Source of the DNA: Bacteroidota bacterium
GTDB lineage: Bacteria > Bacteroidota > Bacteroidia > Chitinophagales > Chitinophagaceae
Assembly: GCA_030706685.1 (NCBI GenBank)
Contig: JAUZOA010000004.1
Location: 1 to 64,000, forward strand
DNA: 64,000 nucleotides
Direction: 5' to 3'
The notes below the pieces were generated by a model. It saw nothing but the letters and a program-made list of their open reading frames with translations. It was not told where the DNA came from and searched no databases. Below are positions 1 through 8,661 of the stretch, one piece after another (the stretch's first letter is position 1; each line of letters opens with the position of its first letter). The position numbers were made by a program, and so were the translations under genes.

Positions 1-2
1 AT

Positions 3-308
3 ACGACCACGCAACGTACCAAGGAAATAGGTGTGCGCAAAGTCCTTGGTGCATCCATATCGCAGATCGTTTCATTGCTTTCAAAAGATTTCATACTGCT
101 TGTTTTTTTGGGGTTTGTGATTGCTGCACCCCTGGCCTGGTGGGCCATGCATAGATGGCTGGAAGATTTTGCATACCGGACTTCGATTAGCTGGTGGGTA
201 TTTGCATTGAGCGGGATGCTTATGGTCGTCGCCGCTTTATTAACTATGGCCATTCAAACAATCCGTTCAGCGATTGCTAACCCGGTGAAGTCGTTGCGAA
301 CAGAGTAA
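3..308 (+). CDS. MacB/FtsX-type ABC transporter permease, C-terminal end (partial)
   Basis: This is the last 101 codons of a permease whose start lies outside the window. The reading frame is open from base 3 and begins TTTRTKEIGVRKVLGAS, the cytoplasmic motif that precedes the third membrane segment in MacB/FtsX permeases. Two hydrophobic segments follow (around FILLVFLGFVIAAPLAWW and WWVFALSGMLMVVAALLTM), and the chain ends NPVKSLRTE, typical of this family. The ATPase at 395 and the TolC-like protein at 1088 follow on the same strand, so the three probably form one export system for a small molecule or peptide. The substrate cannot be read from the sequence. An in-frame GTG at 33 is an internal codon, not a start. 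Confidence 0.9.
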   Translation, partial: TTTQRTKEIGVRKVLGASISQIVSLLSKDFILLVFLGFVIAAPLAWWAMHRWLEDFAYRTSISWWVFALSGMLMVVAALLTMAIQTIRSAIANPVKSLRTE

Positions 309-313
309 AGCAG

Positions 314-359
314 GTCAGTGGTGAGTGGTCAGTGCTGAGTAAAGCCACTCACCATTGAC
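314..359. repeat. Imperfect inverted repeat of the GTGAGTGG family
   Basis: Arms at 314-328 (GTCAGTGGTGAGTGG) and 345-359 (CCACTCACCATTGAC) pair at 14 of 15 positions. The hairpin fills the gap between the permease and the ATPase. Related copies lie at 2553-2591, 5709-5800 and 42558-42590. Confidence 0.8.
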
Positions 360-394
360 AAATAAATAACTAAATAAAAATAAAATATAATATA

Positions 395-1063
395 ATGCTC
401 GAATTAAAAGGAATCTACAAATGGTACAATACAGGAAATAACCGGACATTCCTGCTAAAAGATGTTGACCTGTCCGTCAAAGAAGGCGAATTCATTTCCA
501 TCATGGGCCCGTCGGGCTCCGGCAAATCAACCCTGCTGAACGTAATCGGCATGCTTGACACTTTTGACCAGGGTGAGTATCACTTTTTACATGAATCAGT
601 ACATAAACTGAAAGAAAAGCAACGTTCACTTTTGTATAAACAATATATCGGCTTTGTTTTCCAGGCTTATCACCTGATTGATGAATTAACCGTGTACGAG
701 AACATTGAAACCCCTTTAATCTACCAGGACGTAAAAGGCTCTGAAAGAAAAGCTTTGGTCGCTGATATACTCGACCGCTTCCAGATAGTAGGGAAAAAAG
801 ATCTTTTTCCAACACAGCTTTCCGGGGGGCAGCAACAATTAGTAGGTATTGCCAGGGCCCTGATCGCAAAACCAAAGTTATTACTGGCGGATGAGCCAAC
901 GGGGAACCTGAACTCCAAACAGGGCGAAGAGATCATGAAACTTTTCGAAGAGCTGAACAAGGAAGGGGTAACTATCATACAGGTGACTCATTCGGAAAAA
1001 AATGCCGCGTATGGATCAAAGATTATTAACCTGCTGGACGGCATGATACAGCAGAACCATTAA
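395..1063 (+). CDS. ABC transporter ATP-binding protein, MacB/LolD type
   Basis: This 222-residue cytoplasmic ATPase would power the upstream permease. All motifs are intact: Walker A GPSGSGKST at residues 38-46, Q-loop near VFQAYHL (89-94), signature LSGGQQQ at 142-148, Walker B LLLADEP at 162-168 and the switch histidine H199. The length and the layout with a separate permease match the LolD/MacB ATPase subfamily, whose members drive transport by mechanical work on periplasmic partners. It starts 86 bp after the permease, across an inverted repeat, and is followed 24 bp later by a TolC-like gene. The start ATG at 395 follows a very AT-rich leader, normal for Bacteroidetes. The transported substrate is unknown. 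Confidence 0.95.
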   Translation: MLELKGIYKWYNTGNNRTFLLKDVDLSVKEGEFISIMGPSGSGKSTLLNVIGMLDTFDQGEYHFLHESVHKLKEKQRSLLYKQYIGFVFQAYHLIDELTVYENIETPLIYQDVKGSERKALVADILDRFQIVGKKDLFPTQLSGGQQQLVGIARALIAKPKLLLADEPTGNLNSKQGEEIMKLFEELNKEGVTIIQVTHSEKNAAYGSKIINLLDGMIQQNH

Positions 1064-1087
1064 ATATTTATTTATAAAGAAGCGATC

Positions 1088-2527
1088 ATGAAAATAAGAA
1101 CAGTGTTTATTGTTAGTTTATTTCTTGTAATGTATCAAACAGGTATTGCACAAAATACCATAGCGGGTAATCAATTTACACTGCAGCAATGCATCGAGAC
1201 GGGTTTAGCGAATAACCTCATTGTATTTCAAAGTGGGATGCAAATGCAGAACAGTAAAATTGCTATGAACCAGGCGAAGTTGAATTTGCTCCCGGATATT
1301 AATGGCTCAGCCTCGCAAAATTTCAGCCATGGCCGCAGTATTGACCCCTACTCCAACTCCCCGGTGACACAGGGCGTCAGCTCTTCCAATTTTAATTTGA
1401 ATAGCGGGGTCATACTCTTTAACGGCTTTTCTCTTCAGAACACCATTAAACAATATTCTCTGGCTTACGAGGCTTCCAAAATGGAATGGCAACAGGCAAA
1501 AGATAATCTTACCATCAGTATTATTTTGGAATACCTGCAGGTGTTGAGCAGCGGTGAACAGCTTGAACAGGTAAAGAACACGGTAACTTATTCGGAGAAA
1601 GAGGTTGAACGGCTTACAGCTTTGAATAAAGAAGGAGCCATCCGGCCATCCGATCTTTCCGATTTCAAGGGCCAGTATGCCGGTGAGCAGCTCTCTATTA
1701 TTAATGCACAGACATCATTGGAAACAGCCAAAATTACTTTGTGCCAACTGATGAACATACCTTATAATAAAGATATTACCCTCGAAAAAATAGAGCCCGG
1801 GTCATTCACCACAAAATATGATGATACACCCGATAAGATATACCAGACGGCCCTGCAGCAATTTGCGGTTGTAAAAGCGACCGACCTAAGGACAAAAAGC
1901 GCCGAAAAAGCCCTGAAAGTGGCGAGAGGACAGCTTTTCCCGACGCTTCGCTTCGGCGTCAACGTCAGTACCAACTACTCAAGCGTCGCTTTTCAAAGCC
2001 AGTACCTGAATACTGTTTACGGTCCGACATCTGATTCCGCAAACGTGAATAATATAAAATATCCTGTATACAAATTCCGTGATAATTTTACTACTCTGTC
2101 AAAGATCAGCTACCGGGATCAGTTGAATAATAATTTATATACAGTTTATGGCTTTAGCTTAAACATACCCATCTTCAACAATTTTGTACAGAGAGACCGA
2201 ATTAAACAGGCTAAAATAACATTGAAGAGTAACGAATTCGTAGCCAAAACCACCCGGACACAATTAAGCCAGTCGATTGACCAGGCATATATCTATATGG
2301 TATCGGCATCAGATTCGTACAAGATACTTATTGACCAGGCAGAGGCTTACAAGGAATCATTCCGGGCTGCGGAGGTAAGGTTTAACCAGGGAGTTGGCAC
2401 TTCTCTTGAATATCTTACCGCCAAAAATAATTTTGACAAAGCCAACTTCAGTCTTATAGCCGCTAAATATGATTATGTACTGCGAACAAAAGTGCTCGAT
2501 TACTACCAGGGAAAGAAGTTGTGGTAG
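1088..2527 (+). CDS. TolC-family outer membrane efflux protein
   Basis: This 479-residue protein has a Sec signal (MKIRTVFIVSLFLVMYQTGIAQ) followed by the TolC-family opening FTLQQCIETGLANNLIV. Long helical stretches alternate with shorter strand-like regions, as expected for two outer-membrane-factor repeats (about residues 30-220 and 240-470). Such proteins form the outer membrane channel of tripartite pumps. It directly follows the ATPase (24-bp gap), which supports a permease-ATPase-TolC export unit. No membrane-fusion protein is visible, so that gene should lie left of the window. The stop codon sits at the edge of a GTGAGTGG-type repeat that continues to 2603. Confidence 0.93.
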   Translation: MKIRTVFIVSLFLVMYQTGIAQNTIAGNQFTLQQCIETGLANNLIVFQSGMQMQNSKIAMNQAKLNLLPDINGSASQNFSHGRSIDPYSNSPVTQGVSSSNFNLNSGVILFNGFSLQNTIKQYSLAYEASKMEWQQAKDNLTISIILEYLQVLSSGEQLEQVKNTVTYSEKEVERLTALNKEGAIRPSDLSDFKGQYAGEQLSIINAQTSLETAKITLCQLMNIPYNKDITLEKIEPGSFTTKYDDTPDKIYQTALQQFAVVKATDLRTKSAEKALKVARGQLFPTLRFGVNVSTNYSSVAFQSQYLNTVYGPTSDSANVNNIKYPVYKFRDNFTTLSKISYRDQLNNNLYTVYGFSLNIPIFNNFVQRDRIKQAKITLKSNEFVAKTTRTQLSQSIDQAYIYMVSASDSYKILIDQAEAYKESFRAAEVRFNQGVGTSLEYLTAKNNFDKANFSLIAAKYDYVLRTKVLDYYQGKKLW

Positions 2528-2552
2528 TGAAGTGGTGTGCGGTGAGGGGTAA

Positions 2553-2591
2553 GTGGTCAGTGGTGAGTAAAGCCCACTCACCACTGACCAC
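2553..2591. terminator. Bidirectional terminator-like hairpin between convergent genes
   Basis: Perfect 16-bp arms, GTGGTCAGTGGTGAGT at 2553-2568 and its complement at 2576-2591, enclose a 7-base loop. The hairpin lies between the convergent TolC gene and the GH51 gene, so it probably ends both transcripts. There is no clean T-run. It belongs to the dispersed repeat family seen at 314 and 5709. Confidence 0.7.
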
Positions 2592-2613
2592 TCACTACTC
2601 ATTAGTAACGTGG

Positions 2614-4158
2614 CTACTTTAACTCCAGGACCACTATACTCTGTGAAGGCAGATCAACTACCAGTTCGCTGCCTTCTTTTTTTGCGCCGCTAAAGGGCAC
2701 AACTTTTACATTGCCGGGGTTTTCAAATGTATTGATATCGGTCAGATTTTTGGAAGTCAGTACCTGGCCCTGTACCGTTTGCCACTTGATACCCACCAGC
2801 GTAGTGCGGAATGAAATCTTTTTGTTTGGGTCAAGATTGACAAAAGAAATATGCACGGCGCCGGTAGTAGTATCCAGCGAAGCTGAAATATTTACAGCGG
2901 GTATCTTTTTCCCATCCACTTCATAATCGGGAGAGTTAAAATTGATGGGCAGCCATTTTGCATCCTGGTGCACTTTGTACAGATCAAAAACATGATAAGT
3001 AGGGGTAAGAAGCATTTGATTTCCTTTGGTCAGGATCAATGCCTGCAATACATTAATAGTTTGTGCCAGGCAGGCCATCCTCACCCGCTCGCAATGATTA
3101 TTAAAAATATTAAGTGTGGTCCCTGCTACCAATGCGTCACGAAGACTGTTTTGCTGGTACAAAAACCCGGGGTTGGTACCGGGCTCCACGTCGGTCCAGA
3201 TACCCCATTCATCCACCACCAGCGCGACTCTTTTTGCCGGGTCATATTTATCCATGATCGTTGAATGCCGGGTAACCAGTTCATCCATAAACAAGCAATT
3301 CTTCATCGTATTGAAGTATTCTTTCTCATCAAAGTTGGTAGCCGAACCTTTCCTGGCCCAACTGCCTGAAGGCAGCGTATAATAATGCAAAGTGAGACCC
3401 CACATACGATTACCTGCATTTTTCATCAGTACATCTGTCCAGTTATAATCACCGGAATTAGCGCCGCTTGCTATCCGGAATAAAGGAGCATCATGATAAT
3501 TTCTTGCATAGGTTGCATAGCGTTTATATTGATCAGCATAAAATTCAGCCGTCATATTTCCGCCACATCCCCAGCTTTCGTTGCCTACTCCCCAGAATTT
3601 TACACGCCAGGGTTCGGCCCTGCCGTTTTGTTTTCTTAAGTCTGTCATCGTACTTCCGGCGTCGGAATTCAAATATTCCACCCATTTTGCCATTTCTTCT
3701 ACGGTGCCGCTTCCTACATTGCCGGCTATATAGGGCTCACAGCCGATCAGTGAACATAATTCCAAAAATTCATGAGTGCCAAAACTATTGTCTTCTGAAA
3801 CGCCGCCCCAGTTGGTATTTACCATGTGCGGGCGCTGGCTACGGGGCCCAATGCCATCGTGCCAATGATACTCGTCGGCAAAGCAGCCACCGGGCCATCT
3901 CAGGACCGGCACCTTTATTTTTTTTAATGCATCGACTATATCCATCCGGATACGATCTTTCTTTGGCACATTCATAGAATCAGCTACCCAGTAACCATCG
4001 TAGATACATCTTCCAAGATGCTCGGAAAAATGACCATAGATATTACGGCTGATAGTAGTCCTCGGATTGGATCCGTTGATGATCAGCGCTACGGGAGTTT
4101 GTGAAAACAAGTATTGAAAAGCAATAGTTGTTGCAATAAACAAGAAACTTTTTTTCAT
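2614..4158 (-). CDS. Alpha-L-arabinofuranosidase, GH51
   Basis: This secreted enzyme of 514 residues should release alpha-L-arabinofuranose from arabinan or arabinogalactan side chains. It shows the GH51 features: the opening [20 protein letters not shown], the acid/base glutamate in [11 protein letters not shown] (about residue 194) and the nucleophile glutamate in VVDEWGIW (about 317), then a C-terminal beta domain ending [16 protein letters not shown] start it at [14 protein letters not shown] because that begins a clean signal peptide; a longer reading to 4206 only adds a non-signal-like extension. It is the last gene of the minus-strand cluster, 278 bp below DUF2264, and may have its own promoter in that gap. 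Confidence 0.93.
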   Translation of the reverse strand: MKKSFLFIATTIAFQYLFSQTPVALIINGSNPRTTISRNIYGHFSEHLGRCIYDGYWVADSMNVPKKDRIRMDIVDALKKIKVPVLRWPGGCFADEYHWHDGIGPRSQRPHMVNTNWGGVSEDNSFGTHEFLELCSLIGCEPYIAGNVGSGTVEEMAKWVEYLNSDAGSTMTDLRKQNGRAEPWRVKFWGVGNESWGCGGNMTAEFYADQYKRYATYARNYHDAPLFRIASGANSGDYNWTDVLMKNAGNRMWGLTLHYYTLPSGSWARKGSATNFDEKEYFNTMKNCLFMDELVTRHSTIMDKYDPAKRVALVVDEWGIWTDVEPGTNPGFLYQQNSLRDALVAGTTLNIFNNHCERVRMACLAQTINVLQALILTKGNQMLLTPTYHVFDLYKVHQDAKWLPINFNSPDYEVDGKKIPAVNISASLDTTTGAVHISFVNLDPNKKISFRTTLVGIKWQTVQGQVLTSKNLTDINTFENPGNVKVVPFSGAKKEGSELVVDLPSQSIVVLELK

Positions 4159-4327
4159 ATGTATATTTTTATATAGCCAGCCATGGGATTGGTTCATAAT
4201 AAGCATTCATTCGCAAACAGCGATCATCAAAAATGCACATAAATGTCTTACAAAGTATCCTGATCTGTATATTTATTAAGATACCCCTGCCCCCTAAAGG
4301 GAACTTAGGCCATAACATTCTTTACAC

Positions 4328-4343
4328 TTAGAAAATTTTCTAA
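4328..4343. promoter_or_regulatory. Perfect 16-bp palindrome upstream of GH51
   Basis: TTAGAAAATTTTCTAA is perfectly palindromic. It sits 170 bp upstream of the GH51 start in the 278-bp gap below DUF2264. It could be a dimeric regulator site or chance in AT-rich DNA; nothing else in the gap stands out. Confidence 0.3.
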
Positions 4344-4436
4344 AAGACTAAAATCCCTGTTCATCACTATCTATTGCTTTAAATAATCTTAGTCATATCA
4401 GGATTAATTCGATCTAAGCCCCTTCAGAGGTCAGGG

Positions 4437-5669
4437 TCAATGCAAATCCAACGCGTGATCCGCAGGAAAATCCTGCCCGCTCCAGACCTTTACGGCCGTC
4501 CACGGCTCTGCCGGGGCTGACCAGAATTCGTCTGTATCCGGCAAACCCAACGCTACAAAAATATTTGTACAGATATATAAACTTCCTGTCGTAATATAAA
4601 AATCGGCCAGGTCGGGTTGACTTCCATACAAGCCAATATTCAGCCATCCGTCTTTGGTAAAAGTGGATGGCGATTCCAATGTTTTTTTAATAACGGCTGT
4701 CAAAGCGCATCTTACCTGCGCTGGATGCAATGCCTTCGGTAATTTTTTTCTTAATGAAATATCCGCCAGGTGATGAAATACCCCACCCCGGTATACAATA
4801 GAACGACCGGTTACAGGATAACTGCCATCAGTATTAATCAATCGCTCCTGTATTATGGCATAACGTTTATTGATAGTGTCCAGCCGGGGTATAAACCAGT
4901 CGTATGACCTTGTTTTCTGTTTTACTACATCAAGAATAGTAGCGAGGTTGGGATGAATAACAATACTATTATAATAATCCCAGTGATAATCCATGCCATC
5001 GGAGAATACACCATCTCCTACGTACCAATGATTGGCGAATTCACGGATGCTGTATTCGAGGCGTACAGGATCATAATCTAATCCGTATTTGCAGAAAAAA
5101 GCCTCGATCATTCCGCTGAAAAGGATCCAGTTGGTATATACCGGAACTGTACTGCGTGTGATCTTAAGGACAGCCACGACTTTTTGCTGAACGCCTGCGT
5201 CCAGGTGCTGCCATAACCACGGGCACCTCACCAAAGCAAAAGCTACATACGATGCATCCACCAAAGGTTGACCCCCTTTCCATAGCATATAATCCTTGGC
5301 GGATGAGTCAACAGCATTCGCAATGGCTTTTAAGGACCATTGCCGGTATTGATTCCTGAGATCAACTTCTTCTTTTGATCCTCCTTCGGTATTAAGCCAG
5401 GGCGCGATGCCGCTTAATGTTCTTGCAAAAGCTTCAAGGTAGGCCACTTTAGCCCTGTGTTCAGGATTATCAATTCTTTTCGATAGTACAACCGGCATTT
5501 TCTCTTTCAGTTTGTCCTCCGCAAGATTGGATAAAACCGGTCGTGCGATCTTATCCATATAACTTAGCCAGAGCGCGCGATCGCTCACAGGCTTTATTAT
5601 TTTGTTTTGCGCCGTTATACTTTTAAAAAGGCATAAGTTAAAACAGAGAACTAACAGTAAATTTTTCAT
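4437..5669 (-). CDS. DUF2264 protein, probable secreted glycoside hydrolase (GH154-like)
   Basis: The 410-residue product has a Sec signal (MKNLLLVLCFNLCLFKSITAQ). The mature part begins WLSYMDKIARPVLSNLAEDKLKEKMPV and contains HRAKVAYLEAFARTLSGIAPWL (about 72-93), both typical of Pfam DUF2264. The rest is helix-rich with repeated aromatic and glycine loops such as GDGVFSDGMDYHWDYYNS, consistent with an (alpha/alpha)6 barrel. From memory DUF2264 corresponds to CAZy GH154, with reported beta-glucuronidase activity; I hold the fold and family firmly and the activity loosely. Glucuronate removal would fit a locus that also holds GH88, GH105 and GH115. It lies between GH35 and GH51 on the same strand. 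Catalytic residues were not assigned. Confidence 0.8.
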   Translation of the reverse strand: MKNLLLVLCFNLCLFKSITAQNKIIKPVSDRALWLSYMDKIARPVLSNLAEDKLKEKMPVVLSKRIDNPEHRAKVAYLEAFARTLSGIAPWLNTEGGSKEEVDLRNQYRQWSLKAIANAVDSSAKDYMLWKGGQPLVDASYVAFALVRCPWLWQHLDAGVQQKVVAVLKITRSTVPVYTNWILFSGMIEAFFCKYGLDYDPVRLEYSIREFANHWYVGDGVFSDGMDYHWDYYNSIVIHPNLATILDVVKQKTRSYDWFIPRLDTINKRYAIIQERLINTDGSYPVTGRSIVYRGGVFHHLADISLRKKLPKALHPAQVRCALTAVIKKTLESPSTFTKDGWLNIGLYGSQPDLADFYITTGSLYICTNIFVALGLPDTDEFWSAPAEPWTAVKVWSGQDFPADHALDLH

Positions 5670-5708
5670 TACAGGAGTATTTTATTGAGTTGTCAGAAGT
5701 CAATAGTG

Positions 5709-5800
5709 AGTGGTGAGTGGTCAGGGGTGAGAGTGGCTTCAAAATGTAGTAGTTACTCACTACTGACCACTCACCACTGACAACTCACTATTTACCACTC
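5709..5800. repeat. GTGAGTGG-family inverted repeat between GH35 and DUF2264
   Basis: Perfect 16-bp arms, AGTGGTGAGTGGTCAG at 5709-5724 and its complement at 5763-5778, are followed by further CACTCAC units to about 5800. On the minus strand the distal units encode the last codons (VSGK) and the stop of the GH35 gene. The hairpin may attenuate transcription towards DUF2264. Confidence 0.8.
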
Positions 5801-7614
5801 ACTTTATCAAGCACGGGTTTTTCTGCGCTGTATAATTCCGACTGGTCTGGTTTGATTAATTCCAGGACTACAATTTTATTAGACCCTTTTTTCAGCCATT
5901 CAGCCGGAACATAAAGAGTTTGTTGCGGGCCTACGTTCCAGTATCTTCCAAGATTATGTCCATTCACCCACACAGCGCCCTTACCCCAGTTACTCATATC
6001 AAAATAAGTGTCGGTTACCGTTTGCAAATTGATAGTCGCTGTCTTTATTACAGGAGCTTCTTTTGCGGGCTTTTTATTCTTCAGGGACAAGCCATTGATA
6101 TTAGTAAAAGGAAGAGGATACATCTGCCAGTTCTTAATCTCTTTACCTCCTAACAATACTCTATTCGTAATTCCTTTTTTATTCTGCAACAAATAGGGAC
6201 CATAATTGATGCGGCCAAGGTTTTCTACCAATATATCCAGCGTTGCTTTTCCCCCGGGGATATCCAGGGTCAGGCTATCTTGTTTTAATCTCCTGTCTAA
6301 TATGCCTGCCCGTTTACCATTGATAAAAACAATTCCATAATCCCTCAGCCCTTCTATTTTCAAAACACCTGAAGTGGCCTGTGGCAGGATAGCCCTGTAC
6401 AAAACAAATCCATATGCCTGGTTCAGGTCTTCAAACGTGAGGGGAGTGGGATTTACTTTCGGCACGGGTAATATATCAAACAAACTGGCTGATTGCATGA
6501 AATGAATGACTGGGATTTTTGCTGAAGGTTTTGCAGGCGGAACCGCCGGAAGTTTTGTTTCCTTGGGTAAATGTTTCAGAATCACATCCCGGAATTTCAT
6601 GAATTTGGGAGTTGCATTGCCCGCTTCATCCAAAGGCGCGTCGTAATCATAGCTGCTGATCTGCGGCTCATAAGGATCCTTATCATTAAAGTTTGCGCCA
6701 TTCATAAAATCGCGGGTAGTGCCGCCATGAAACATGTACATATTGATAGAGATGCCCGCACCGAGCACAGCATCCAACCCATAAGCATACTTTTCTGCAG
6801 GAACAGTATGATGCCGGGTTCCCCACCAGTCAAACCAGGCAGGATACCATTCTGCCACATAAAACGGGCCCTTGTCATCGTGATTGGCGCGAATGATTTT
6901 TTTAATTTCATCCGGTTTGTCGGTACCATTGATAGCAGGTAATAGACCGGCCAGGTGACCATCTTTCAAGGTAGGCGCAGGATCACAGGTGAATAGTAAC
7001 CCGTCAAAGCCCGCTTCAATAAACAGCTTGCGGTTAATGTCCAGGTATTCTTTATCATTACCATAGGCTCCATATTCATTTTCTATTTGCACCATCAATA
7101 TATTGCCGCCATGGTTTACCTGCAAGGGAGCAAGATGCCTGCCTACCTCCTTAATATACTTCCTGTACTCCCCCAGGTATTTTGCTTCTTTACTCCGCAC
7201 GGTCAATCCTTTTTCATTTTGCAGCCAATAAGGATAGCCTCCAAATTCCCACTCCGCGCATACGTAAGGGCTTGGGCGTAGCACAACCCATAGACCTTCT
7301 TCCTGTGCTGTTTTTACAAATGCTGCGATATCATTGTTGCCGGAAAAATCAAATTTATCTTTCTGGGGCTCATGTAAATTCCAGAATACATAGGTGGCTA
7401 CTGTATTCAACCCCATTGCTTTTGCCATTTTCATTCTTTGCCGCCATGCTTCACGGGGTATCCTCGGGTAATGCATCTCCCCTGAAATCATCTGGAAAGG
7501 TTTTCCATCCAGTAAAAATGCAGAATCGCCCAATGAAAAATTATGCAAAGGCTTTTGAGACCATGCTATCGCACAATGAAAAAAAACACTGATTAATAAA
7601 AATTTCTTTGTCAT
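5788..7614 (-). CDS. Beta-galactosidase, GH35
   Basis: This 608-residue secreted GH35 enzyme should cleave terminal beta-galactose from galactan or arabinogalactan side chains. Visible hallmarks are ISGEMHYPRIPREAWRQRM (43-61), TYVFWNLHEPQ (74-84), the acid/base motif QIENEYGAYG (catalytic E about 180) and the nucleophile in VAEWYPAWFDWWG (E about 255). The C-terminal half holds the usual jelly-roll domains, ending with GAVWVNGHNLGRYWNVGPQQTLYVP. I start at MTKKFLLISVFFHCAIAWSQ because it is a proper signal peptide; the frame extends upstream to 7656 without one. The last four residues and the stop are contributed by a dispersed repeat. It lies 57 bp below GH43 on the same strand. Confidence 0.93.
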   Translation of the reverse strand: MTKKFLLISVFFHCAIAWSQKPLHNFSLGDSAFLLDGKPFQMISGEMHYPRIPREAWRQRMKMAKAMGLNTVATYVFWNLHEPQKDKFDFSGNNDIAAFVKTAQEEGLWVVLRPSPYVCAEWEFGGYPYWLQNEKGLTVRSKEAKYLGEYRKYIKEVGRHLAPLQVNHGGNILMVQIENEYGAYGNDKEYLDINRKLFIEAGFDGLLFTCDPAPTLKDGHLAGLLPAINGTDKPDEIKKIIRANHDDKGPFYVAEWYPAWFDWWGTRHHTVPAEKYAYGLDAVLGAGISINMYMFHGGTTRDFMNGANFNDKDPYEPQISSYDYDAPLDEAGNATPKFMKFRDVILKHLPKETKLPAVPPAKPSAKIPVIHFMQSASLFDILPVPKVNPTPLTFEDLNQAYGFVLYRAILPQATSGVLKIEGLRDYGIVFINGKRAGILDRRLKQDSLTLDIPGGKATLDILVENLGRINYGPYLLQNKKGITNRVLLGGKEIKNWQMYPLPFTNINGLSLKNKKPAKEAPVIKTATINLQTVTDTYFDMSNWGKGAVWVNGHNLGRYWNVGPQQTLYVPAEWLKKGSNKIVVLELIKPDQSELYSAEKPVLDKVSGK

Positions 7615-7671
7615 TATTTTAAAAAAGGTTTCGGCAAAAAATAGTCCTCCGTACACGGATCCATCACTTGC

Positions 7672-8661
7672 TCATTTGTTTGTATCCCAGAAATCCAGGC
7701 TCCATGAACGAAGCCACTCAATCTTTAACTCATTATTTTTAAGTTGTACGGGCAGCCACACATAACGACTGTCTCTTAAGTCTTTCGGATTCCATTTATC
7801 AGCGATGAAAATGAAATTGCCTTTCTTGCCGGCTACGGGCTGTATATAAGCGGACTGGCTGCCAAAAGTGCTGTCCGCATCGGGGCCCTCCATAGGATTG
7901 CCGTCCACCGGCTGCCAAGGCCCCAACAGGGAAGTGGCAACATGTAAGTCGGCTTTATTGGGCGCCCATCCGGTACACCCGCTTGTAATTAAATAATATT
8001 TGTTTTGATATTTAAAGAGGGCCGGAGCTTCACGATGTTTGCTGAACAGCATGGTATCTTTTGATGTAGCGGCAAGATAGTCATCCGTCAACTTCGTTAT
8101 CCTTAAATCATAATTTTCCCTTGAAGAATAGACCTGGTAAGCGGCGCCATCATCATCAGCGAACAGAGTCATATCCCTTGACATGTTTCCATTGGGCCTG
8201 AAGCTACTGATGAATTGATAGGGGCCGGTTATTTTATCACTCACAGCTACAGCGGCTCTTGCCGCGCTGTATCCCTTGCCTTTCAGTTCGAGGTGAAACC
8301 ACATGACATATTTTTTCGTCAGTTTGTTATAAATCACCTTGGGTCTTTCCATTACGCATCCTTTCCTGATATCACTCAAAGTATCCTCCGATTGACCGAG
8401 GGCCACGCCTTCATATTTCCAGTTATACAGGTCTTTGGAAGAATATACGTTTACACCTTCTGAGCCATGACGATTTCTTTTTTCTCCAAACCAATAATAG
8501 TTGTTGTTGATATACAGAATTCCGCCACCATGAGCATTAATGGTATCGCCATGCGTATCCCGCCATACTTCACCGGGCCGGAACTCCCTGGTTTGAGCGG
8601 TGATATTTAAGTTCCCGGCAATGACCGTTATTATAAGGAATAAAAAATACTTACTATTCAT
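7672..8661 (-). CDS. GH43 glycosidase, resembling exo-beta-1,3-galactanases
   Basis: The 329-residue product has a Sec signal ending NLNITAQ and a five-bladed propeller. It opens WRDTHGDTINAHGGGILYIN followed by NYYWFGEKRNRHGSEGVNVYSSKDLYNW, the pattern I associate with GH43 subfamily 24 and relatives, which act on the beta-1,3-galactan backbone of arabinogalactan and do not use the classical N-terminal aspartate. The probable general acid is E in HREAPALFKYQNKYYLITSGCTGW. The ATG at 8661 overlaps the TGA of GH88 as ATGA, so translation is probably coupled; an in-frame GTG at 8667 is less likely. The subfamily is inferred; other arabino- or galactosidase activities remain possible. Confidence 0.85.
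   Translation of the reverse strand: MNSKYFLFLIITVIAGNLNITAQTREFRPGEVWRDTHGDTINAHGGGILYINNNYYWFGEKRNRHGSEGVNVYSSKDLYNWKYEGVALGQSEDTLSDIRKGCVMERPKVIYNKLTKKYVMWFHLELKGKGYSAARAAVAVSDKITGPYQFISSFRPNGNMSRDMTLFADDDGAAYQVYSSRENYDLRITKLTDDYLAATSKDTMLFSKHREAPALFKYQNKYYLITSGCTGWAPNKADLHVATSLLGPWQPVDGNPMEGPDADSTFGSQSAYIQPVAGKKGNFIFIADKWNPKDLRDSRYVWLPVQLKNNELKIEWLRSWSLDFWDTNK

Noticed and set aside
3468-3977. Plus-strand open frame of 169 codons
   Set aside because: It is antisense to the GH51 gene and has the arginine- and cysteine-rich composition of a complement reading.
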